Shown in pieces: positions 6,727 to 14,415 of a stretch of 24,496 nt of DNA. A program made the position numbers and the translations under genes. This DNA is from Neisseriaceae bacterium (lineage in GTDB: Bacteria > Pseudomonadota > Gammaproteobacteria > Burkholderiales > Neisseriaceae), in assembly GCA_017989485.1 (NCBI GenBank), contig JAGNPU010000001.1:1-24496 (forward strand). Direction: 5' to 3'. The notes beneath the pieces were generated by a model that saw nothing but the letters and a program-made list of their open reading frames with translations, was not told the DNA's origin and ran no database searches. Position 1 is the stretch's first letter. Every line of letters begins with the position of its first letter.

Positions 6727-8652
6727 ATGAATATTACCCGTCGAGACTTCTTAAATGGCGTGGCGTTAACCATAGCCGCCGGCTTTACGCCCTTACAGCA
6801 GGTGTTGCAGGCAGCCTCCTTGGCCACGGCCACCTTGGAATCCGGTCAAGATTACTATCCGCCTGCTTTAACAGGCATGCGCGGCAATCATCCAGGCTCT
6901 TATGAGTCGGCTCATGCCTTGGCCAGGGCTGGCGCCAAATTCAACCCCACCGACCCCGTGGCCGAAACCTATGACCTGGCCATCGTCGGTGCCGGCATCA
7001 GCGGCCTGGCGGCGGCTTTTTTCTATCGCCAACAGCATGGGCCAGACAAAAAAATTCTGATTTTAGACAACCATGATGACTTCGGCGGACACGCCAAGCG
7101 CAATGAGTTCACCACGCCTGAGGGCATGGTTTTGGGCTATGGCGGCAGTGAGTCGCTGCAGTCGCCACGGTCGATTTACAGCCCCATTGCCACCCAGCTC
7201 ATCCAAGACTTGGGCATAGACTTAACCCGTCTGGAAAACCATTTTGACGTGAATTTCTACCCCGACCTAGGCTTAAGCAAGGGGGTGTTTTTTGATCAAG
7301 AACATTTTGGCGTCAACAAAGTGGTGGCGGGTGACCCCGGCCACGGCGTGGCCGATGACATTCCCGTAGATCGGCTCAACGGGCGCACCTATCGCGATTT
7401 TATTTCCGACTTTCCTATGCCAGAACAGGACAGGGAAGACTTGATCACGCTGCATGAAGAGACGGTCGACTACCTGGCCGGCATGAGCACGGATGAAAAA
7501 GTGGCCTATATGGACAGCCATAGCTACACCGAATTTTTGCGCGACAAGGTCAAACTGTCCAAGCGCGCGATTTTGTATTTTCAACAGCAAACAAGCGATT
7601 TTCAAGCAGTAGGCATAGATTCGACGGCCTGCTCGGACGCGCGCCTGTGCGCCTTGCCCGGCTTTGCGGCCATGAACCTGCCGCCTTTAGACGAAGAGTC
7701 TCAGGCTGAGCTGGATGACCTGTACATTCATCACTTTCCAGACGGCAACGCCACCATTGCCCGGCTGTTGGTGCGCAAATTAATCCCTGCTGTCGCCCCC
7801 GGTGACACCATGGAAGACGTGGTGTTGGCGAAGTTTGACTACAGCAAGCTGGATCAGCCCGAGTCGCCCACGCGATTGCGTTTGAACGCCACCGTGGTTC
7901 ATGCGGAAAACACGGCCGATCAACAGGTTGGCCTGGCCTACGCCCAGGGCGATAAAGTGCATCAGGTGACCGCCAAACAGGTGATTATGGCCGGTTACAA
8001 CATGATGATTCCGTCGATTGTGCCCAGCCTGCCTCAGGCGCAGCAAGCCGCCCTGCACCAAAACGTCAAAGCCCCACTGGTGTACACCAAGGTGGTGATT
8101 AAAAACTGGCAGGCATTCAAACAGCTGGGCGTGCACAGCGTGTATGCGCCCACGGCGCCGTATAGCCTGGTGAAGCTGGACTATCCGGTGTCTATGGGCG
8201 GCTATGAACATTCAAAATCGCCGGATCAACCCATGTGTCTGCACATGGTGTACGTGCCGATTATGGCGGGCAGCAGCCTGCCCGCGCGCGAGCAATCGCG
8301 AATGGGCCGGGCCAACCTGTTGGCCACCTCGTTTGAGACCCATGAGCACATGGTCCGTGAACAGCTGCAAGCCATGCTGGGCGAGCAGGGCTTTCACCAC
8401 GAAACCGACATTCTGGGCATTACCGTCAACCGTTGGTCACATGGCTATTCTTATACCGTGAACACCCTGTTTGACGACGAAGATGAGGCAGAAAAAATCA
8501 TTGCGGCCGCCAGACAGCCGTTTGGCCAAATTTACATCGCCAATTCGGATTCAAACTGGGGGCCATATGCCCATGAGGCCATGGATGCCGCCCATAGGGC
8601 GGTCACCGAGCTTGCCGCCCAGTCGATAGTGAGCCAAGGAGGTGTGGCATGA
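6727..8652 (+). CDS. Tat-exported FAD-dependent oxidoreductase, spermidine dehydrogenase-like
   Basis: A 641-residue flavoprotein. The N-terminus has a twin-arginine export signal (TRRDFLNG at 4-11, then a hydrophobic stretch to about 30), so it is folded with cofactor and exported. The FAD-binding Rossmann motif GAGISG is at 88-93, with an acidic residue (Asp114) ending the second strand, followed by FGGHAKRNEF at 119-128. The C-terminal segment (YIANSDSNWGPYAHEA) closes the FAD fold. Architecture and the linked cytochrome resemble periplasmic dehydrogenases annotated as spermidine dehydrogenase-like. That name comes from weak family recall, and other amines or alcohols are possible. It overlaps the cytochrome c gene by 4 nt (ATGA), so the two are translationally coupled and probably form one complex. 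Confidence 0.82.
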   Translation: MNITRRDFLNGVALTIAAGFTPLQQVLQAASLATATLESGQDYYPPALTGMRGNHPGSYESAHALARAGAKFNPTDPVAETYDLAIVGAGISGLAAAFFYRQQHGPDKKILILDNHDDFGGHAKRNEFTTPEGMVLGYGGSESLQSPRSIYSPIATQLIQDLGIDLTRLENHFDVNFYPDLGLSKGVFFDQEHFGVNKVVAGDPGHGVADDIPVDRLNGRTYRDFISDFPMPEQDREDLITLHEETVDYLAGMSTDEKVAYMDSHSYTEFLRDKVKLSKRAILYFQQQTSDFQAVGIDSTACSDARLCALPGFAAMNLPPLDEESQAELDDLYIHHFPDGNATIARLLVRKLIPAVAPGDTMEDVVLAKFDYSKLDQPESPTRLRLNATVVHAENTADQQVGLAYAQGDKVHQVTAKQVIMAGYNMMIPSIVPSLPQAQQAALHQNVKAPLVYTKVVIKNWQAFKQLGVHSVYAPTAPYSLVKLDYPVSMGGYEHSKSPDQPMCLHMVYVPIMAGSSLPAREQSRMGRANLLATSFETHEHMVREQLQAMLGEQGFHHETDILGITVNRWSHGYSYTVNTLFDDEDEAEKIIAAARQPFGQIYIANSDSNWGPYAHEAMDAAHRAVTELAAQSIVSQGGVA

Positions 8653-9977
8653 CTAAGCGCTTATTGACCTTGATTTTGACCGCGGCCACCGGCCTGGGCC
8701 TGAATGCCAGCGCCAGCGCCAATGCCATGAGCGGCGTTGAGATCAGCCGCGGTGAATACCTGGCCCGTGCCGGCGACTGTATTGCCTGCCACACGGCCCC
8801 AAAAGGAGCACCGTTTGCGGGGGGCTTGCCCATGGCCTCACCGGTGGGGGTGATTTACTCGACCAACATTACCCCGGATCCGACCTACGGGATTGGCCAA
8901 TACACCCTGGCCGATTTTGACCAGGCCGTTCGTCACGGCAAGGCCAAAGCAGGGCATCATTTGTATCCGGCCATGCCGTTTACGTCTTACGCCAAGATGA
9001 CCGACGCCGACCTTAAAATCTTGTATGACTACTTCATGAAAGAGGTCACGGCGGTGGCGACGCAGAACCAGCCAACGGCCATTGCCGCGCCCATGAATCA
9101 GCGCTGGCCTTTGGCCATTTGGGGCAGCCTGTTCCACGACGACAGCGTGTTTGTGCCCGATCCGGCGCAAAGTGCTGAAGTGAATCGGGGGGCGTACTTG
9201 GTTCAGGGCCTAGGCCACTGTGGCACCTGCCACACCCCGCGTGACGTGACCATGAAGGAAAAAGGCCTCACGGGGGCGGATCCGCAGTATTTGGCCGGTG
9301 CTTATTTAGACGGCTGGTGGGCGCCTAGCCTGCGCGGGTTACCCTATGAGCAGGCGGACTTGGTGAAGCTGTTGCAGGACGGCCATGCGCAAAAAACGTC
9401 GTTTTCTGGCCCGATGGCGGAAGTGGTGAGCGAAAGCCTGCAGTACTTAAGCAAGGAGGACGTGGGCAGCATGGTGGCGTATTTGAACAGCCTGCCGCAC
9501 GAGCAAGCGCCTGCGGCGAAGGCCGCCGTCTTGCCTGAGGCCGTACAGCGCCAAGGCCAGGGCACTTACGCCATGTATTGCATCAGCTGCCACGGCGCCG
9601 AAGGCAAAGGCTTTGACCATGTGGTGCCGGCCTTGGGTAATAACAGTCGCTTTAACGTGACCTTAACCAATGCCGTGCAGGTGATTTTACACGGTGCCAA
9701 AACGCCGATCACCAGCGGTCAGGCTGCCTATCATATGCCAGGCTACGCCGAGATTTTGGACGATGAAGCGGTGGCCGCCGTGGCCAATTACATCGGCACG
9801 TCTTGGGGCAATACCGCGCCGGTGATCAAGGCCAGCGACGTGGCCGACATCCGTAAAGGGCCTCAGCCCATCAGTGCGGCCCTGGTGGTGGGCGGCATGG
9901 CGGCAGCGGGCATTGTTGGCCTGGCGTTCTTGATTTGGCTGTGGCGCAAGCTGCGTGGCCGTCGATCACGCCGCTAG
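8649..9977 (+). CDS. Membrane-anchored triheme cytochrome c, dehydrogenase electron-acceptor subunit
   Basis: A 442-residue protein with an N-terminal Sec signal peptide (about residues 1-25) and three CxxCH heme c sites: Cys44-His48 (CIACH), Cys191-His195 (CGTCH) and Cys311-His315 (CISCH). A single transmembrane helix at about 410-432 is followed by a basic tail (RKLRGRRSRR), which fixes it to the inner membrane with the hemes in the periplasm. Three domains in this order and this length match the cytochrome subunits of gluconate, alcohol and aldehyde dehydrogenases, which pass electrons to ubiquinone or a terminal oxidase. Its gene overlaps that of the Tat flavoprotein, which is its likely electron donor. 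A terminator follows at 9995. Confidence 0.92.
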   Translation: MTKRLLTLILTAATGLGLNASASANAMSGVEISRGEYLARAGDCIACHTAPKGAPFAGGLPMASPVGVIYSTNITPDPTYGIGQYTLADFDQAVRHGKAKAGHHLYPAMPFTSYAKMTDADLKILYDYFMKEVTAVATQNQPTAIAAPMNQRWPLAIWGSLFHDDSVFVPDPAQSAEVNRGAYLVQGLGHCGTCHTPRDVTMKEKGLTGADPQYLAGAYLDGWWAPSLRGLPYEQADLVKLLQDGHAQKTSFSGPMAEVVSESLQYLSKEDVGSMVAYLNSLPHEQAPAAKAAVLPEAVQRQGQGTYAMYCISCHGAEGKGFDHVVPALGNNSRFNVTLTNAVQVILHGAKTPITSGQAAYHMPGYAEILDDEAVAAVANYIGTSWGNTAPVIKASDVADIRKGPQPISAALVVGGMAAAGIVGLAFLIWLWRKLRGRRSRR

Positions 9978-9994
9978 GCGCTACTGTCGTCGTC

Positions 9995-10022
9995 AAGGCC
10001 AGCTCACGCTGGCCTTTTTTTT
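9995..10022 (+). terminator. Rho-independent terminator after the cytochrome c gene
   Basis: Nine-base arms AAGGCCAGC / GCTGGCCTT (9995-10003 and 10008-10016) around a TCAC loop run into eight T residues. It lies 17 nt past the cytochrome c stop. The preceding bases are not A-rich, so it should not stop the opposing AlkB transcript efficiently. Confidence 0.93.
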
Positions 10023-10038
10023 GCCGGTCCAAGCCTGT

Positions 10039-10653
10039 TTATGGCAAGGGCCGTATATGTCTAAAGGTGAGGTTAATCCGTGCTTGCGTGACCAGGCTGC
10101 TCTTGGGCAGGCTGTGTTGCCAATGGCGCTGGGTTTGGTCGCGCATGACGATGAGCTGGCCGGCGGCCAGCGGCAGCCGCCGTTGGCTGTCGCGATGGCG
10201 GTGCTTAAAGGCAAAGACCCGCTCGGCGCCGAGGCTGAGCGAGGCAATCACCGGGGTGGGTCCTAGGGCGGCCTCGTCGTCACTGTGCCAGCCCATGCCT
10301 TCTTGACCGTTGTGGTAAAGGTTTAACAAGCAGGCGTTAAATTTGGCCTGGCTATGGGTTTCCACCAAAGCCTTGAGCACCAGCAGCAGCGGCGTCCACG
10401 GCTGTGGCATTTTGGTGCGGCCGCTATAGGTATAGGGGACGTTGGCATCGGCGTGCCAGGCCACTTCGCGGCGGGTGGTGACGGGTCGACCAAACATGAT
10501 GAGCTGGTCTGGCTGCCAGTCGGTGGCTTGCATGAGCTGAGCATAGGCCTCAGTGGCCGCGACGGCGTCCAGCACCAGGCCGTGATTGTGCACGCAGCCA
10601 TCAAAGGGCAGCAGGTTTTCCAGAGGGTCGGGGGCAAATAGGTCAGAGGACAT
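10039..10653 (-). CDS. alkB: AlkB-family 2-oxoglutarate/Fe(II) DNA dealkylase
   Basis: A 204-residue 2-oxoglutarate-dependent dioxygenase. The iron ligands are His123 and Asp125 (GWHSDD) and His180 (HWQHSLPK). The 2-oxoglutarate-binding pattern RxNxTxR is RINLTFR, with Arg192 and Arg198. The NLYHNG segment at 111-116 and the WTPLLL region are typical of AlkB proteins, with the compact layout of the ALKBH2/3-like bacterial group. It oxidatively removes methyl groups such as 1-methyladenine and 3-methylcytosine from DNA. It diverges from umuD across an 87-bp intergenic region, making a small DNA-damage locus. I see no LexA box in front of it. Confidence 0.9.
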   Translation of the reverse strand: MSSDLFAPDPLENLLPFDGCVHNHGLVLDAVAATEAYAQLMQATDWQPDQLIMFGRPVTTRREVAWHADANVPYTYSGRTKMPQPWTPLLLVLKALVETHSQAKFNACLLNLYHNGQEGMGWHSDDEAALGPTPVIASLSLGAERVFAFKHRHRDSQRRLPLAAGQLIVMRDQTQRHWQHSLPKSSLVTQARINLTFRHIRPLP

Positions 10654-10702
10654 GACGGGATTCTATTTTAAAGTGATAGGTTTAATTATTGACCATACAG
10701 AG

Positions 10703-10732
10703 TATAATCTTGATTGAGTAACTTAATCAAGA
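10703..10732 (+). promoter_or_regulatory. umuD promoter -10 with overlapping palindromic operator
   Basis: A consensus -10, TATAAT, lies at 10703-10708. Overlapping its last base is a 25-bp near-perfect inverted repeat (10708-10732): arms TCTTGATT and AATCAAGA, inner AGT/ACT, centre at 10720, with one non-matching pair. It would cover the transcription start of umuD, ideal for repression. The -35 is poor (TTTAAT at 10681-10686). The TTGA...TCAA layout is unlike the CTGT-N8-ACAG LexA box. A hairpin role in the leader RNA is an alternative. Confidence 0.55.
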
Positions 10733-10740
10733 AAGCCTTT

Positions 10741-11334
10741 ATGAGCACAAACACACATGGCGGCCAACGCCCTGGCGCCGGCCGTAAACCCAAATACGGC
10801 CAGGCCTGCGCCACGGTGGTGAAGCGGGTGCCGCAAGACCTGGTGGCGCAGATTGACGCCCTGGTGGCGGCCAATAGGGCACGACTGCGGTTGCCAGAGG
10901 GCGCGATGGGGCTAAGCGTGGCGAATGAGGCGTTTATTCCCGTGGCGTTGAACAAGGTGCCGGCCGGCTTTCCGTCGCCGGCCGAACCCTATATTGCCGA
11001 TTACCTAGATTTTAACCAGTATTTAATCAGCAACCCCACGGCCACGTTTGCGGTGCGGGCCGGTGGGGTGTCGATGTTGGATGCCGGCATCGACGTCAAT
11101 GACTTACTGGTGATTGACCGCGCCCAGGCGCCCAAGCACAAAGACATTGTGATGGCCGACATGGGCAATGAATTCACCATTAAGCGGCTCCACCAGCAAA
11201 ATGGGCAAATTGCTTTGCTGGCTGAAAACGAGGCCCAAGACTATCCGGTGTTTCGCCCCGGGCCCGAAGACGTATGGCACATCGTCGGGGTGGTGACGTT
11301 TGTGATCAAAGACGTTCGTCACGGCAAACGCTGA
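10741..11334 (+). CDS. umuD: UmuD-like autocleaved polymerase V subunit with long basic N-terminus
   Basis: A 197-residue LexA/UmuD-fold protein. The cleavage site is Ala75-Gly76 in PAGFPSPAEP, matching the Cys24-Gly25 site of E. coli UmuD. The serine-lysine dyad is Ser111 (GVSMLDAGI) and Lys148 (FTIKRL). UmuD' would form the error-prone polymerase V with UmuC. The arm before the cleavage site is about 75 residues, against 24 in E. coli, and carries a basic GGQRPGAGRKPKYG stretch at 7-20 that could bind DNA. A TTG start at 10714 would add nine residues inside the palindrome, so I prefer the ATG at 10741, although its ribosome binding site (AAGAAAG) is weak. umuC begins within its stop codon. 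Confidence 0.88.
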   Translation: MSTNTHGGQRPGAGRKPKYGQACATVVKRVPQDLVAQIDALVAANRARLRLPEGAMGLSVANEAFIPVALNKVPAGFPSPAEPYIADYLDFNQYLISNPTATFAVRAGGVSMLDAGIDVNDLLVIDRAQAPKHKDIVMADMGNEFTIKRLHQQNGQIALLAENEAQDYPVFRPGPEDVWHIVGVVTFVIKDVRHGKR

Positions 11335-12599
11335 TGTATGCCTTGGTGGATGGCAACTGTTTTTACGCCGCCTGTGAGCGGGTGTTTCGGCCTGATTTAA
11401 AACGACGGCCGGTGGTGGTGCTGTCGAATAATGATGGCTGCGTGGTGGCGCGTAGCCAGGAGGCGAAAGACTTAGGCGTGGCCATGGCGGTGCCGTATTT
11501 TAAGGTGGCCCATCTGGTGCGTTCTGGCCAGCTGACCGTGTTCTCCAGCAATTATGAGCTGTATGCCGACATGTCGCGGCGCATGATGGCGGCCATCGGC
11601 TCGTTGGCGCCAGCGCTAGAGGTCTACAGCATCGATGAATGTTTTGCCGACCTGAGTGGGTTGCAGCAGCCGGGGCGATTGCGCCAGCAGGGGGTGGCCA
11701 TACGGCAACGGGTGGCACAGTGGTTGGGCTTGCCAACCTGTGTGGGCATTGCGCCGACCAAAACCTTGGCCAAGTTTGCCAACCATTTGGCCAAAAAACA
11801 CGCTCAGTCCTTTGCGGGCGTGGTGGTGTGGTCTGACTGGTCGGCGGCGGTGCAGATGCGGGCCTTGAAAAGTGAGCCGGTGACCGAGGTGTGGGGCATA
11901 GGCCGTCGTCTTGGGGCACAGCTGGCGACCCATCACATCGTCAGTGCCTGGGACTTGCATCAGGCGGACTCCTCATTGTTGCGCCAGCGGTATGGCGTGG
12001 TGGTTGAGCGGGTGCAGCGGGAATTACAAGGGTGTGTGTGTGAGGGCATGGTGGTCGAAGAGGCGCGTCAGCAAATCGTGCGTAGCCGCAGCTTTGCCCA
12101 TGACTTAATCGAGCTGGCGCCCTTGCAGGCGGCGATCAGCCACCACGTTTCTGAGGCCGCCGCGGTGTTGCGGGCTCAGGGCAGCCACGCGCAGCTGTTG
12201 CAGCTGTTTTTATATGGCAATCGCCATGGTGAGGCGCCGCACCAGGCGCATGAAAGCATGGCCTTGACCAGCCCCAGTGCCGACACCTTAGTGCTGAACC
12301 AGGGCGCACAGGCCTTGTTGCGTCGTGCCTACCAAAAAGGGCGCCGCTATAAAAAATGCGGCATCGCCCTGTCTGGCCTTAGCTCGGCCACCCACTGCGT
12401 GCAGGCCGACCTGTGGACGGCAGACACGCAGCGGCAAAGCACGGCCATCATGGGGGTGTTGGACCAGCTGCGGCAGCAGTATGGCAAAGGCAGCGTCAAG
12501 CTGGGCAGCGAGCTGTTGAGCGACGAGTGGTTTATGCGGCAAGCCCACCTTAGTCCTTGCTTCACCACCCGCTTTGACGACTTATTGGTATGTTCGTGA
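11334..12599 (+). CDS. umuC: DNA polymerase V catalytic subunit UmuC (Y-family)
   Basis: A 421-residue Y-family translesion polymerase, practically the same length as E. coli UmuC. Asp6 (LVDGN) and the YSIDE motif with Asp101 and Glu102 provide the metal-binding carboxylates. The fingers segment VVLSNNDGCVVARS and the SSNYELYADMS stretch are diagnostic. The thumb contains a helix-hairpin-helix (TEVWGIGRRLG), and the little-finger domain follows to the C-terminus. The start codon overlaps the umuD stop (TGATG), so the subunits are translationally coupled. An in-frame ATG at 11274 lies inside umuD and is not needed. The 3' end overlaps the convergent DoxX-like gene by 18 bp. Confidence 0.95.
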   Translation: MYALVDGNCFYAACERVFRPDLKRRPVVVLSNNDGCVVARSQEAKDLGVAMAVPYFKVAHLVRSGQLTVFSSNYELYADMSRRMMAAIGSLAPALEVYSIDECFADLSGLQQPGRLRQQGVAIRQRVAQWLGLPTCVGIAPTKTLAKFANHLAKKHAQSFAGVVVWSDWSAAVQMRALKSEPVTEVWGIGRRLGAQLATHHIVSAWDLHQADSSLLRQRYGVVVERVQRELQGCVCEGMVVEEARQQIVRSRSFAHDLIELAPLQAAISHHVSEAAAVLRAQGSHAQLLQLFLYGNRHGEAPHQAHESMALTSPSADTLVLNQGAQALLRRAYQKGRRYKKCGIALSGLSSATHCVQADLWTADTQRQSTAIMGVLDQLRQQYGKGSVKLGSELLSDEWFMRQAHLSPCFTTRFDDLLVCS

Positions 12600-13019
12600 C
12601 CACGCGCTGGGGTTGTATTTCAACTCGGCCGCGATGGCGCTGAGCAAAAAGCCCCCAATGTAGGTCAGGTGGGGATAAAGTTCGGCCAGAGCCGCCTGAT
12701 GGGCGACGGGGTCAGACAGTTGCCAAAAGGGGTGGGCCACCATCATGGTGCCAATGGTGAACACAATCAGGCCTGCCGCGGCCAGCCACACCAAGCGCCG
12801 GCCAAAAATCAAGATTAAGGGGCCGATGATTTGGATGGCGACCGTGAGGGCGGCAAACAGCCAGGTGGGGGTGAGGCCATGGCTGGCCATCTCTAGCTGA
12901 GTGTCGCCAAAGTTCAGCAGCTTGCTCAGCCCGCTTTGCCAAAAAACGGCGGTTAGGGCAAATTGGGCAAAATAATAAATGATTTGATTATTTAATAACC
13001 GTTGAATCAATGAGCGCAT
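12582..13019 (-). CDS. DoxX-family membrane protein
   Basis: A 145-residue integral membrane protein with four predicted helices at about residues 13-34, 52-72, 76-95 and 116-131. It has the typical DoxX-like start (FWQSGLSKLLNF) and a central IQIIGPLILIFG helix. The family is loosely linked to thiol/quinone stress and membrane redox functions; no catalytic residue can be named. A strong ribosome binding site, AGGAGG, lies just before the ATG (complement of 13023-13028), and a weak -10 TATACT lies on the minus strand (13068-13073). It is convergent with umuC, whose last 18 bp it shares. The function is unknown. Confidence 0.82.
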   Translation of the reverse strand: MRSLIQRLLNNQIIYYFAQFALTAVFWQSGLSKLLNFGDTQLEMASHGLTPTWLFAALTVAIQIIGPLILIFGRRLVWLAAAGLIVFTIGTMMVAHPFWQLSDPVAHQAALAELYPHLTYIGGFLLSAIAAELKYNPSAWSRTYQ

Positions 13020-13136
13020 AAAACCTCCTGGATGACGGGTGATGTCTGTTTTGATGATTATGCTTTAAGTATAGTCTTTCGTGGTGGGTTTGGCACCAAG
13101 TCTTTGATTTTATAATAGTAATTTAAACTAATTTAA

Positions 13137-14285
13137 TTAATCATTTGACGTCAGGGACAGGCCTATGGTGGCGATTAAGGCCACTAGGCTGCCGATTAAG
13201 AGGGTGGCACTCAGGTTTTGGCTGGCGACGGACAGGTGGAGGCCAAGGGCAATTAAGCCATAATAGGCGAGGCCAAACAGGGCACTGGCGGTGCCGAGCA
13301 CGGGCCGATAGTGGATTAAGGCCTGGCTTAACACATTGGGAATGGCCAGCCCAAAAGCGGCCATCAATAAGGTGGCAGGGCCTAATAACCATAGGGTGTG
13401 GGACAGGCCCAGCAGCAGCAGGCCCGCGGTCAACGCCATGAGCCCGCCAAGATAGATTTGAGGGCGAGGGCGTACGTGTTGGGCCAGCAGCAAGCGATTT
13501 AAGGCCGCGCCCGCCAAACTGCCGGCGGCCAATAAGCCCCCGGTGTAACCAAACTGTTGCTGGTTTAGGCCTAGCTGCTGCAGCATAAACGGTGCCAATG
13601 CAAAGTAGGCAAAGGCCATCACATTAAATGCGCTGACCAAGAGGATGGCACATAGGATGGTGGGATCGCCCAGCATGGCCTTGGCCGTCTGGGTCACCGA
13701 GCTTATCGGGTATTGGGCATGGGGCGGCCGGGTTTCTGGCAGGGCGTGATGGGCCCATGTCCACAGCAAAACGGCCAGGCCCAGCTGGCCTAAAAAAACG
13801 GCCTTGATCGACCCTAGGCTCACCAATGCGCCACCGCTGGCCAAGCCCAGCATTGGGCTAAGGGCCAGGGCCATGCCCATGGTGGCAAACTGCTTGCCCA
13901 GCGCCGGGCCAGACAAGACGTCGCGCAGCATGGTTTGGGTCACCACCGAGCCGACGGCGGCCCCGAAGGCCGTACACAGGCGGGCCAACAGCAGCAGTGA
14001 AAAATGGGGGGCGCTGAACAAGGCCAGCAGGGCGCCCAGAATATAGAGGCAGAGGCCGGCCAACATGGTGGGGCGTCGGCCGATCCGATCGCTGCAACGG
14101 CCCCAAAAAAATACGCCTAGGGCAAAGGCGATGAAGTAAATGGACAGGGTTTGGCCGGCGGCGGTGGCGCTGACGCGATAGGCCAGGCTGATGTCAGGCA
14201 GGGCCGGGCTGTATAAGGTTTCTAATATTTGGGGCGCCATGAGCAGCAACAATAGTAATGGCAGGGGCAGGCGGATGGTGGTCAT
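13137..14285 (-). CDS. MFS exporter, Bcr/CflA-like drug-resistance family
   Basis: A 382-residue, about 12-helix permease. The loop 2-3 motif GRCSDRIGRRPTMLAG and the PALPDI segment after helix 1 match 12-helix drug/proton antiporters of the Bcr/CflA type. The reading frame extends upstream to 14417, but those 44 residues are not membrane-like. The ATG at 14285 starts directly on helix 1 and lies about 50 nt below a good promoter at 14343-14371. No clear ribosome binding site is seen. It diverges from the AraC-type gene at 14416, the usual arrangement for an exporter and its regulator. The exported compound is unknown. Confidence 0.87.
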   Translation of the reverse strand: MTTIRLPLPLLLLLLMAPQILETLYSPALPDISLAYRVSATAAGQTLSIYFIAFALGVFFWGRCSDRIGRRPTMLAGLCLYILGALLALFSAPHFSLLLLARLCTAFGAAVGSVVTQTMLRDVLSGPALGKQFATMGMALALSPMLGLASGGALVSLGSIKAVFLGQLGLAVLLWTWAHHALPETRPPHAQYPISSVTQTAKAMLGDPTILCAILLVSAFNVMAFAYFALAPFMLQQLGLNQQQFGYTGGLLAAGSLAGAALNRLLLAQHVRPRPQIYLGGLMALTAGLLLLGLSHTLWLLGPATLLMAAFGLAIPNVLSQALIHYRPVLGTASALFGLAYYGLIALGLHLSVASQNLSATLLIGSLVALIATIGLSLTSND

Positions 14286-14342
14286 AAGGATATGGGGGAT
14301 AGGCAGAAGAATCAGGCAGTATAGCCAAGGCGGCTTTGTATG

Positions 14343-14371
14343 ATTACAATGATAAAGACTAAATACATCAA
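14343..14371 (-). promoter_or_regulatory. Sigma-70-like promoter of the MFS exporter gene
   Basis: On the minus strand, TTGATG (14371-14366) and TGTAAT (14348-14343) are separated by exactly 17 bp. Each differs little from consensus. Transcription would start near 14336, leaving about a 50-nt leader. It lies in the intergenic region shared with the AraC-type gene and so is a likely place for that regulator to act. Confidence 0.55.
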
Positions 14372-14415
14372 AAATAAGACATAGGTGGGACCATCCTGCC
14401 GAGAAGGGAAAGGGC

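Noticed and set aside
10654..10740. LexA (SOS) box upstream of umuD and alkB
   Set aside because: Only isolated CTGT and ACAG half-sites are present; no CTGT-N8-ACAG element is found on either strand.
10714..10740. Upstream TTG start for UmuD at 10714
   Set aside because: It lies within the palindrome and at or before the predicted transcription start, and the added residues show no feature. The ATG at 10741 directly precedes the basic motif.
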